The notes under the pieces are model-generated. The model searched no databases and was not told the origin of the DNA. It was given only the letters and a program-made list of their open reading frames with translations. The translations under genes and the position numbers were made by a program. 20,180 nucleotides of DNA from JAZRWQ01 sp045599805 (GTDB lineage: Bacteria > Bacillota > Clostridia > Oscillospirales > UMGS1783): NCBI GenBank assembly GCA_045599805.1, contig JAZRWQ010000049.1:1-20180 (forward strand), in the 5' to 3' direction. Within the stretch, counting starts at the first letter, position 1. Each line of letters opens with the position of its first letter. Below, in pieces: positions 8,020 to 15,210 of the stretch.

Positions 8020-9449
8020 TTCGTTCTCCTTACAAAAATATTGCGGTAGCTTAACATTTTCCAGGGCGCACGTATAAGTGTGTCACGGGACTGCATAAGG
8101 CTTAAGGGGGAAAGATCCATAGTGTACGGTACGCCGAAACTCTTTAATGTGCTGAGATACAAAAGCATCAGTACAGTACCGAAAATATAGCCGTAAAGGC
8201 CAAGCAGGGCGCTCAGTATCAAAAGCATATACCGGCATATCAGACTTGCCGAGCGCATACTGCTGTTTATCAGTCCGGTAATGCCGGTTGCCGCCGTAAT
8301 TATTACAAGCGGCGCGCTTATAAACCTTGCCGAAACGGCGCTCTCTCCGAGTATCAGTGCACCAACGATGCTCAGCGACTGCCCGAGCGAGGAAGAAACG
8401 TGCGCGCTTGCGTCCTGAAGCAAATCAAACGCCGCAAGCAGTATCACCGTTTCCAGAAGCAAAGGAAACGGTACGCCATATCGCGCGTTTATTATACTTA
8501 CGAGCAAATCTGTGGGCAGCAGCGCCCGGTGATAGGTCAGTATTCCCACGTACAGCCCGGGTATGCTCACCGTTAAAAAGAAGCATACTATACGGATAAG
8601 GCGGCTGGCCGAGCTGTAATGAAAGTTAAGATAATAGTCATCCGCCGTTTGAAAAAACTCGGCAAGCACCGCGGGCGCGGTGATCACGGCGCAGGAGCCG
8701 TCAAGTATCACGGCAACGCGCCCTTCCAGAAGTCCTGCCGCCGCAACGTCAGGGCGTTCGGTTTGTCCCACCGTCTGAAAAACCGAAAATGGTGAATCCT
8801 TTATCGCCTCCGCAAGCGCGTTAATATTCGGTATTTCCTTTTTCGACACCTTGTAAAGTCTGTCCCGTATCCTTAAAAGCAGCTCTTCTTTCACAACACC
8901 GTCGATGTAGCATAATGCGGCGCTTAACGGCGCTTTTGTGCCAAGGCGGTAGCTTTCGAATTTCAGCTTATCCGACTTTATCCTGCGGCGCAGTAATGTC
9001 ATGTTGTGAAGAATCGGCTCAACGAATCCCTCGTGGCAGCCGATGCTTACCCCTTCTCCCGACGGCTCCTCAATCCCTCTTTTCATGTAGCCCTTTGCCG
9101 ATATGACGGCACAGCGGCTGTCACCCTCGATAAGAAGCACGCCGTCGCCCGACATAAGGGCGAAAATTATTTTATCAAGGCTGTATTCGATATCCACCTG
9201 CGCGGCCTCAATGTGTCCGGTTATCAGTTTTTCAAGCGCCTTGTTTTTCGATGGGAGGGATGCCGAAAGAATATTTTTCACTACAAAGCGGCTGAGATAT
9301 GCGCTGTCAACCGCCCCGTCGCAGAAGATAAGGGCGCACTCCACGCGGTTTGGCGGCATCGTTGTCATACGCCGTACGGTAAAGGCGGCATCCTTTTGCA
9401 TCCGTCCTTTTATAAGCAAAAGATTTTTTTCCATATCTTCGGTAAGCAT
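8016..9449 (-). CDS. Spore germination protein, GerAA family
   Basis: A-subunit of a nutrient germinant receptor in the spore inner membrane. The 477 residues split into a soluble N-terminal half (about 1-265) with family marks CHEGFVEPILHN, LLRRRIKSDKL and TERPDVAAAGLLEGRVA, and a membrane half (about 270-450) with four to six helices. The segment around LGQSLSIVGALILGESAV matches the conserved GxxxxIVGALVIGxxAV region, while the preceding part reads DASAHVSSS where family members usually have a GxRLP-type motif. The start at 9449 is chosen because GGGGA lies five bases upstream and family-like sequence begins there; the frame upstream is an overlap with ylbJ. gerAC and gerAB-like genes follow with ATGA overlaps. 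Confidence 0.92.
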   Translation of the reverse strand: MLTEDMEKNLLLIKGRMQKDAAFTVRRMTTMPPNRVECALIFCDGAVDSAYLSRFVVKNILSASLPSKNKALEKLITGHIEAAQVDIEYSLDKIIFALMSGDGVLLIEGDSRCAVISAKGYMKRGIEEPSGEGVSIGCHEGFVEPILHNMTLLRRRIKSDKLKFESYRLGTKAPLSAALCYIDGVVKEELLLRIRDRLYKVSKKEIPNINALAEAIKDSPFSVFQTVGQTERPDVAAAGLLEGRVAVILDGSCAVITAPAVLAEFFQTADDYYLNFHYSSASRLIRIVCFFLTVSIPGLYVGILTYHRALLPTDLLVSIINARYGVPFPLLLETVILLAAFDLLQDASAHVSSSLGQSLSIVGALILGESAVSARFISAPLVIITAATGITGLINSSMRSASLICRYMLLILSALLGLYGYIFGTVLMLLYLSTLKSFGVPYTMDLSPLSLMQSRDTLIRAPWKMLSYRNIFVRRTK

Positions 9450-10455
9450 TCTTATCCCCGTTTCCGTTTTTATATAGTTTGCGCAGAATATATACCGATA
9501 ATACTGCACTGAAAACAAAAAAAACGGGTAGGATACCGGATCGTTTTTCAAATATTACAGGGTAAAATATATATGCCGTGACAAAAGAAACACATCCCGT
9601 GACAAGCTTTGCGGGAATGTATTTTTTTACGGATATTTTGTGGTCGTTACAAATATTCATCGTCTGCAGAAGAACGCATATCCCGCCGAACGAAACCGAA
9701 AACGCCATAAGCGCCACATTGATTCTCGATGCTTTTGTGAATCCAAGTACTCCGCCGGTCAGCTCCGCCAGGCTCATTATAAAGGCTAAAGCAGTATTCC
9801 CCAAAGGCAGGCGCGAAACAAATACCGTAAAAAGTGAAGAAAAAAGAAGAAAAGCGGTAAGGTCAAGGCAGGCGTGCATGCTTCCGGTAACGGCGCCTGT
9901 AAGCGAGCGCACTATGCCGGTCGATGCCGGTGCAATACCCGTTTTCCGGTATCCGTTTTGCCTAAAACAGAAAACATATCCCACCGCAGATGCCGATAAA
10001 ATTTGGATAATGAATAAAAAAATGCCCGTCTTTGCGCCGTAAGCCATCCCTAATGTGCCTATTAAAAAGGCAGGCGAGCAGTTGTTGCAAAAGGTAAGAA
10101 GCCGCTGCGCCTCGTTCTTTGTTATTTTGCCGTCCGCGTATAATTCGCAGGCGGTTTTGGCGCCTATCGGGAACCCCGAAATACATCCCCAGAAGAAAGC
10201 GCAAAAAGCGCTGTCGGGCAGTCCGTACGGCTTTATAAGCGGGGAACATATTTTTAAAAGAGGATCCGCAATCCCCGAGCGGTTGGCGAAGGACGATAAA
10301 GTCATCATGAGAAAAAGCGACGGGATAAGCCGTTTTACGGACAGCAAAAGGGCATCGTAAACGGCTTTTGAAAAATCCCCGGGGGCATATATCACGGCGA
10401 ATACCGTAAAAATAAATACAGCCAAAGCAATGTATCGCGCAAGTTTTTTCATCAT
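9307..10455 (-). CDS. ylbJ: Sporulation integral membrane protein YlbJ
   Basis: Spore-envelope gene; in Bacillus subtilis ylbJ is mother-cell (sigma-E) expressed and needed for heat-resistant spores. The protein is very hydrophobic, with a nucleoside-recognition/Gate-type domain: GFPIGAKTACELY (about residues 94-106) and FCNNCSPAFLIGTLG (about 121-135), and about eight membrane helices. As written it has 382 residues. The last about 48, after YKNGNGD, are charged and not membrane-like, and lie on top of the gerAA start in another frame. The biological end may therefore be near 9452, where an out-of-frame TAA sits. GAGGTG precedes two adjacent ATGs (10455 and 10452); the second has better spacing. 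It is divergent from yqfC. Confidence 0.88.
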   Translation of the reverse strand: MMKKLARYIALAVFIFTVFAVIYAPGDFSKAVYDALLLSVKRLIPSLFLMMTLSSFANRSGIADPLLKICSPLIKPYGLPDSAFCAFFWGCISGFPIGAKTACELYADGKITKNEAQRLLTFCNNCSPAFLIGTLGMAYGAKTGIFLFIIQILSASAVGYVFCFRQNGYRKTGIAPASTGIVRSLTGAVTGSMHACLDLTAFLLFSSLFTVFVSRLPLGNTALAFIMSLAELTGGVLGFTKASRINVALMAFSVSFGGICVLLQTMNICNDHKISVKKYIPAKLVTGCVSFVTAYIFYPVIFEKRSGILPVFFVFSAVLSVYILRKLYKNGNGDKNAYRRYGKKSFAYKRTDAKGCRLYRTAYDNDAAKPRGVRPYLLRRGG

Positions 10456-10480
10456 ATCACCTCTCTTAATATTAAGCGTC

Positions 10481-10487
10481 TGTTATG
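10481..10487 (-). promoter_or_regulatory. Possible sigma-E-like -10 element upstream of ylbJ
   Basis: CATAACA on the minus strand, about 25 bases before the ylbJ start, resembles the sporulation sigma-E -10 (CATAnnnT). A -35 match upstream is poor, so this is only a hint, supported by the known sigma-E control of ylbJ in Bacillus. Confidence 0.25.
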
Positions 10488-10512
10488 AAGGTTATTACTT
10501 AAAGATAAACGG

Positions 10513-10520
10513 CATAAAAT
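10513..10520 (+). promoter_or_regulatory. Possible sigma-E-like -10 element upstream of yqfC
   Basis: CATAAAAT fits CATAnnnT and lies 17 bases before the yqfC start. GTTATTA about 15 bases upstream is a weak -35 candidate. Sporulation-specific transcription of yqfC is expected from Bacillus, but the housekeeping genes downstream must also have another source of transcription. Confidence 0.35.
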
Positions 10521-10537
10521 TAAGCGGGGTGAAAAAA

Positions 10538-10747
10538 ATGATATATGATGCGCATATAGAAATGTTCGGCAGCCGTCAGATACTTATAGAGGGCTGCAGG
10601 GGACTTTTGGAATACAGAGAAAATATAATAAGGGTGGCGCTTTATAAAAAAACTCTTACCGTTACGGGCACAAATCTGCATCTTGAAAATATGACAGAGG
10701 ACAGCATAACAGTATGCGGCACAATAGACGGTACGATATTTGAATAA
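10538..10747 (+). CDS. yqfC: Sporulation protein YqfC (YabP/YqfC family)
   Basis: Small spore-development protein of unknown biochemistry; it co-occurs with yqfD and phoH in spore formers. The start is MIYDAHIEMFGSRQ at 10538, backed by GGGGTG six bases upstream, giving 69 residues; the frame continues upstream to 10430, but that part overlaps ylbJ and has no binding site. The protein is a run of short beta strands (IEMFGSRQILIEGCRGLLEY, IIRVALYKKTLTVTGTNL, ITVCGTIDGTIFE), the usual YabP/YqfC pattern, slightly shorter than Bacillus YqfC (about 93). yqfD begins 12 bases after the stop. Confidence 0.9.
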   Translation: MIYDAHIEMFGSRQILIEGCRGLLEYRENIIRVALYKKTLTVTGTNLHLENMTEDSITVCGTIDGTIFE

Positions 10748-10758
10748 AGGAGAAAACT

Positions 10759-11925
10759 ATGCTTTTCCGATATATTTACGGTTACAGCCTTTGCAGGCTC
10801 ACGGGCGATTTGCCGGAAAAATTTATAAATATTTTAAGCAAAAAGCATCTTTCGGTGTGGGATCTTACGGCGTCTTCCGATACGGAGTTTACCTTTTGCA
10901 TCCGCTATTTCGAACGAAAAAAAGCCCTGAACGCCGCAATGGAATACGGGTATGGGCTTAACGTGGAAAAATCCTTCGGGTTGCCCGTCTTTTTATTAAA
11001 AAACCGATTAAGATGCGGGCTCATTATCGGCGCAGTCATTTTCGCGGTTTTGATATTCTTGATGAAAAGCTGTGTCTGGAGCATCGAAATAGAGGGAAAC
11101 CATTCATTATCGGACGAGCAGATTTTAAATGCGCTTAGTGATGCGGGCCTTACCGAGGGCAGCTTTAAATCATCTCTTAATTTAAGAAACATACGCCAAA
11201 AGCTGCGCTTGAAGCTTCCCGGCGTATCGTATGTTGAATTGAATTTAGACGGAAGCAAGGCGAAAGTGAGCATCATTGAAGCAAAAGAAAGTAAAACGGA
11301 AGAGAAATACCCATGTAATCTTATCGCGGGTTATGACGGCGTTATAAGGCGTGTGGAGATAACCTGCGGCGAGGGCGCCGTCAAGGTCGGAGATATGGTG
11401 AAAAAAGGTCAGCTTCTTGCCTCCGGAATTGCCGACAGTCCGGTTAAGGGATTCTTCCTTTTGCCTGCAAATGGCAGAGTTCTCGCCGCGCACACCGAAA
11501 AACTTGAAGCGTTTATCCCGTTTGAGGAGGAGTATTTTAAGCGTACCGGTGAATTTTACGAAAAATATCGCCTTAAACTTTTTAATTTTTACATTAAATT
11601 GTATATTGGTACTGGTAAAGAGTACCCCATTTATGATAAAATATATAATTATAAAGAGCTTACCGTCTTTGGGGACACTTTGCCGATAGGTCTTGAAAAG
11701 ATAACCCTTTACGAAAAGGTGAAGGAGCATAAAACTCTTTCCGAAAGCGAGGCGCTTAACGCGGCGCATCTTTTGCTCGATGGCATGGAGTCGGAGCGAT
11801 TCGGCGATGCGGTCGTTGAGTCAAAACGCCTGAGTGAAACCGTTACCGATAAGGGCGTGTATATCAGGGGCTATTACACCGTAACCGAAGATATAGCGGT
11901 AAGACAGAAGATAGAAACCGACTGA
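10759..11925 (+). CDS. yqfD: Sporulation protein YqfD
   Basis: Membrane protein needed for efficient sporulation; the mechanism is unknown. The 388 residues start with a short cytoplasmic domain of about 90 residues. One membrane helix follows (about 91-110, CGLIIGAVIFAVLIFLMKS), then a large outside region that begins with a POTRA-like stretch (IEGNHSLSDEQILNAL, LKLPGVSYVELNLDGSKAKV) and a YqfD-type segment (DGVIRRVEITCGEGAVKVGDM). Length matches Bacillus YqfD (about 398). AAAGGAG lies six bases before the ATG. phoH starts 16 bases downstream, as in many spore formers. Confidence 0.93.
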   Translation: MLFRYIYGYSLCRLTGDLPEKFINILSKKHLSVWDLTASSDTEFTFCIRYFERKKALNAAMEYGYGLNVEKSFGLPVFLLKNRLRCGLIIGAVIFAVLIFLMKSCVWSIEIEGNHSLSDEQILNALSDAGLTEGSFKSSLNLRNIRQKLRLKLPGVSYVELNLDGSKAKVSIIEAKESKTEEKYPCNLIAGYDGVIRRVEITCGEGAVKVGDMVKKGQLLASGIADSPVKGFFLLPANGRVLAAHTEKLEAFIPFEEEYFKRTGEFYEKYRLKLFNFYIKLYIGTGKEYPIYDKIYNYKELTVFGDTLPIGLEKITLYEKVKEHKTLSESEALNAAHLLLDGMESERFGDAVVESKRLSETVTDKGVYIRGYYTVTEDIAVRQKIETD

Positions 11926-11940
11926 AAGGAAGTTTAAAGC

Positions 11941-12918
11941 TTGGAACAAACCATTAAAATGGATTCGTCCGCGGCAGCCGAAATTTTCGGTATGCTGGAT
12001 TTTAACGTGAGGAAAATAGAAAAGGAATTCGGCGTTACCATACTCAACCGTGATGAGGGTATAAAGATAACGGGTAGTGAAGCCTCCGTTGCGCTCGCTT
12101 CACGCACGATAACCTCCCTTGCCTCCCTTGTGGCGCACGGTGAGCAGATAACCGAGCAGAGCCTTAATTATATAATCTCCTCGGTAATGGACGGCGGCGA
12201 CACAAGCTTTAAATATATGGATTCCGACTGTATCCTCGTAACCTCAAAGGGTAAGCCCTTAAAGCCCAAAACCGAGGGACAGCGCGAATATATCGAGGCG
12301 ATAAGAAAAAATATCGTAACCATCGCCATAGGCCCTGCCGGCACCGGCAAAACATATCTTGCCGTTGCGCTTGCGGTAAAGGCACTCAAAAACAAAGAGG
12401 TAAGCAAAATAGTAATCACCCGTCCGGCGGTAGAGGCGGGCGAAAAGCTGGGCTTTTTGCCGGGCGATCTGCAGGAGAAGGTCGATCCGTATCTTCGTCC
12501 TCTGAACGATGCATTGCAGGATATGCTCGGGCAGGAAAGCTATCAGCGCTATCAGGAGCGCGGAGATATCGAGGTGGCGCCGCTTGCCTATATGCGCGGC
12601 AGAACGCTTGACGATTCGTTTATAATTCTGGACGAGGCGCAGAACACCACGCCCGAGCAGATGAAGATGTTCGTTACCCGCTTCGGTTTTTCAAGCAAGG
12701 TGGTAATCACCGGCGACATAACGCAGACTGACCTGCCCGTTTATACCCGTTCGGGCCTTAAAGAGGCGGTAAAGGTGCTCGACGGCATAGAGGGAATAAC
12801 GGTAAAATACCTTACGGCGAAGGATGTTGTACGTCATCCGCTCGTACAGAAAATAATAGATGCTTACGATAAATTCGAAAGAGCAAGACAGCTTAAAGAG
12901 GAGAGAAAAAAGAAATGA
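11941..12918 (+). CDS. phoH: PhoH family ATPase
   Basis: P-loop NTPase of the PhoH/PhoH-like family, thought to act in RNA metabolism. The 325 residues have an N-terminal KH-like region (about 20-70), Walker A GPAGTGKT (131-138) and the Walker B region FIILDEAQNTTPEQ (about 228-241), then TGDITQTDLP as a sensor motif. The chosen start is TTG at 11941, with AGGAAG eight bases upstream; an ATG at 11959 is the alternative and would cost six residues. ybeY overlaps its stop as ATGA. The usual pgpH (yqfF) gene between phoH and ybeY is absent. Confidence 0.95.
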   Translation: MEQTIKMDSSAAAEIFGMLDFNVRKIEKEFGVTILNRDEGIKITGSEASVALASRTITSLASLVAHGEQITEQSLNYIISSVMDGGDTSFKYMDSDCILVTSKGKPLKPKTEGQREYIEAIRKNIVTIAIGPAGTGKTYLAVALAVKALKNKEVSKIVITRPAVEAGEKLGFLPGDLQEKVDPYLRPLNDALQDMLGQESYQRYQERGDIEVAPLAYMRGRTLDDSFIILDEAQNTTPEQMKMFVTRFGFSSKVVITGDITQTDLPVYTRSGLKEAVKVLDGIEGITVKYLTAKDVVRHPLVQKIIDAYDKFERARQLKEERKKK

Positions 12919-13373
12919 GAGTAATAGTTGATTTTTGCGACGATCAGGAATATAAGCCGATAAGCGAAGAACAGATGAAGCTTCTTCAGCGGGTAGTGGA
13001 ATACGGGCTTGAATTTGAAAAGTACGACAGAAGCTGCACCGTGGGTGTAAGCTTTGTGGAAGAGGACAAGATAAGACAGCTCAATAAGGAATTCCGCGAT
13101 ATCGACAGAGTGACCGATGTTTTGTCCTTCCCGGACGGTACTGTTAATCCCGAGGACGGCGAAATAATGCTGGGCGATGTTATCATCTGCGTGAAGCGCG
13201 CCTGCGAGCAGGCAGAAGAATACGGACATTCTCTTGACAGGGAGTTATCTTTTCTTACCGCCCATTCGCTTTTGCATCTTTTGGGATACGACCATGAAAC
13301 GGGGCAGGACGATGAAAAGATAATGTTCGGCAAGCAAAAACAGATACTCGATGATCTGGAAATCGTAAGATAA
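12915..13373 (+). CDS. ybeY: Endoribonuclease YbeY (16S rRNA maturation)
   Basis: Zinc-dependent endoribonuclease involved in 16S rRNA 3'-end processing and ribosome quality control. At 152 residues it is of normal length. The metal site HxxxHxxxxxH is seen as HSLLHLLGYDH, with H117, H121 and H127. The upstream strands include VGVSFVEEDKIRQLNKEFR and TDVLSFP, both typical of the family. It overlaps phoH by four bases and is followed by era after ten bases, a conserved arrangement, although dgkA and cdd often intervene in Firmicutes. Confidence 0.96.
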   Translation: MRVIVDFCDDQEYKPISEEQMKLLQRVVEYGLEFEKYDRSCTVGVSFVEEDKIRQLNKEFRDIDRVTDVLSFPDGTVNPEDGEIMLGDVIICVKRACEQAEEYGHSLDRELSFLTAHSLLHLLGYDHETGQDDEKIMFGKQKQILDDLEIVR

Positions 13374-13383
13374 GGACAGCGAT

Positions 13384-14286
13384 ATGGAAATAAAATACTC
13401 CGGCTTTATATCAATAGCAGGCCGACCTAACGTCGGCAAATCCACTCTTCTTAACGCAATAATAGGCGAAAAGATTGCGATAGTATCGCCCAAGCCGCAA
13501 ACAACGCGCAACAGGATAATCGGTATAAAAAACGTTGACGATAAGCAGATGGTGTTTATCGACACACCCGGTTTACATAAGCCGCAGAATGCTTTAGGCG
13601 ACTTCATGATGAAGACCGCCAACGAAAATATACGTGATACAGATATCGTTATTCTTGTCGTAGAGCCTAAAGATACCATCGCTCCCATCGAGCAGAAGGT
13701 TATTGACGGGATAAAGGCCATGGGGCAAAACAGTATACTTGTTATCAACAAGGTGGATACCGTAAAGGACAAGCCGCTTATAATGAAAACGATAAGTGTC
13801 TTTTCCAAGGCGCACGATTTTGATGCCGTAGTGCCTTTGTCCGCATCAAGAAACAAGGGCGTTGACATCCTGGAAAGCGAGCTTTTAAAGCTTATTCCCG
13901 AAGGCGTGCAGTATTATCCCGACGATATGGTATCCGATCAGCCTGCAAGGGTAAGAGTAGCCGAGATAATAAGGGAAAAGATGCTGTATCTTTTATCGGA
14001 TGAAATACCCCACGGCATCGCCATCGACGTTACGCGCTACCATGAGCGCGAGGATAAGGATATCTGCGATATTTCGGTGGATATCATATGTGAGCGCAAC
14101 AGCCACAAGTCCATAGTAATCGGCAAGGACGGCTCAATGCTCAAAAAAATAGCAACCGAGGCGCGCATAGACATTGAAGACATGCTTGGCTCAAAGATAA
14201 ACCTCAAGTGCTGGGTGCGCGTAAAGGAATCATGGAGAGAGAATAAATATCTTATGAAAAATTATGGCTTTGATTCCGAAGACTGA
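13384..14286 (+). CDS. era: GTPase Era
   Basis: Essential GTPase that binds the 3' end of 16S rRNA and helps 30S assembly. The 300 residues hold a GTPase domain with G1 GRPNVGKS (13-20), a threonine-rich G2 region (QTTRNRI), G3 DTPG (60-63), G4 NKVD (about 122-125) and a G5 SAS motif near 155. A C-terminal KH domain follows with the VIGKDGSMLKKI loop. AAGGACAG precedes the ATG. The arrangement ybeY-era-yqzL-recO links rRNA maturation with repair genes and is conserved in Firmicutes. Confidence 0.97.
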   Translation: MEIKYSGFISIAGRPNVGKSTLLNAIIGEKIAIVSPKPQTTRNRIIGIKNVDDKQMVFIDTPGLHKPQNALGDFMMKTANENIRDTDIVILVVEPKDTIAPIEQKVIDGIKAMGQNSILVINKVDTVKDKPLIMKTISVFSKAHDFDAVVPLSASRNKGVDILESELLKLIPEGVQYYPDDMVSDQPARVRVAEIIREKMLYLLSDEIPHGIAIDVTRYHEREDKDICDISVDIICERNSHKSIVIGKDGSMLKKIATEARIDIEDMLGSKINLKCWVRVKESWRENKYLMKNYGFDSED

Positions 14287-14354
14287 CAAATACGGAATAT
14301 ATTGCAGAGTGTAGTTTTTTATTAAACGCATATTATGTAAGTGGAGGTATCGTT

Positions 14355-14507
14355 ATGGATTCCGAAGCTTACAGAAAAATATTTTTAGTTACCGGCTCTA
14401 TTGACGCCTACAATTCATACACGGCGGCAAAAGCCATGGAAAATACTACGGAAAGGAAAGAAAACGATGCAGCTGAGTGTGGACGGGATAGTGCTGAAAA
14501 GCACTGA
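14355..14507 (+). CDS. yqzL: YqzL-like small protein
   Basis: Fifty-residue ORF between era and recO. GGAGG lies seven bases upstream of the ATG. The N-terminus (SEAYRKIFLVTGSIDAYNSY) matches the pattern of the YqzL family, in which an aromatic/basic start is followed by TGxIxxY. YqzL sits at the same place in Bacillus. The function is unknown. The last about 14 residues (from DAAECGRDSAEKH) overlap the recO start in another frame and are less YqzL-like, so the conserved part is the first 30 or so residues. Family assignment rests on the short motif plus position. Confidence 0.75.
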   Translation: MDSEAYRKIFLVTGSIDAYNSYTAAKAMENTTERKENDAAECGRDSAEKH

Positions 14508-15210
14508 ATACGGCAAAAACTCCCGCGTGCTTACCGTGCTTTCTGCGCAGAAAGGGAAAATAAGCGTGATAGCGCGCGGCTGTGTTTCCCTTAAAAGCTC
14601 CATCCATGCCGCATCAAATATCTTTGCCTATTCGCAGATGCAGCTTTTTCAGAACGGCGGCAGGTATTATCTTGACAGCGCCGATATAAAAGAGCTGTTT
14701 TTTAATCTCCATTCGGATATTGAGAAGTATTCGCTTTCGCAGTATCTTTTGGAGATATGTACATACGTTTCGCAGGAGGAGTCGGACGAAACCGAGCTTA
14801 TGAGGCTTTTGCTCAACACACTTTTCCGCCTTTGCTCATCTCAGGATATCGCGCTTATAAAGGCGGTATTTGAAATAAAGCTCTGCCAGATACTCGGCTT
14901 TATGCCGGATATCGAATGCTGTTCAGCCTGCGGCAAAGCGGGCGGCGGATTTATACATCTTGACGATGCCTACCTTGTCTGCGCCGACTGTATATCCGAT
15001 AAAAGCGGCTTTGTTTTTGTGAACGACTATGCCGCCGCGGCAATGAGAAGGGTGTTTTCTCTGCCGGTAAACAGAATATTTTCTTTTGAGCTGATCGGTG
15101 AAAGTCTTGTACAGTTTACCGATTTTTCCGAAAGGTATTTTGAGGCGCAAACCGGCATCAAAGCCAAAAGCCTTGAATTTTACAAAGGCTTACAGAGGAA
15201 AGATACATGA
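14467..15210 (+). CDS. recO: DNA repair protein RecO
   Basis: Recombination mediator that, with RecR, loads RecA onto SSB-coated single-stranded DNA. The 247-residue protein has an N-terminal OB fold (MQLSVDGIVLKSTEYGKNSRVLTVLSAQKG split around G27-K31, then ISVIARG), a helical middle, and a zinc finger of two CxxC pairs (C152/C155 and C172/C175). The start at 14467 is chosen because AAGGAAAG lies six bases upstream and the OB fold begins there; an in-frame TTG at 14401 falls inside yqzL. It overlaps yqzL by 41 bases and the mutS2 ATG by four. Confidence 0.95.
   Translation: MQLSVDGIVLKSTEYGKNSRVLTVLSAQKGKISVIARGCVSLKSSIHAASNIFAYSQMQLFQNGGRYYLDSADIKELFFNLHSDIEKYSLSQYLLEICTYVSQEESDETELMRLLLNTLFRLCSSQDIALIKAVFEIKLCQILGFMPDIECCSACGKAGGGFIHLDDAYLVCADCISDKSGFVFVNDYAAAAMRRVFSLPVNRIFSFELIGESLVQFTDFSERYFEAQTGIKAKSLEFYKGLQRKDT

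Noticed and set aside
11245..11769. Open frame antisense to yqfD (174 codons)
   Set aside because: No binding site and no family resemblance; yqfD in the sense strand is convincing.
14401..14466. Longer recO starting at an in-frame TTG
   Set aside because: This part lies in yqzL, has no binding site, and precedes the conserved start of the OB fold.
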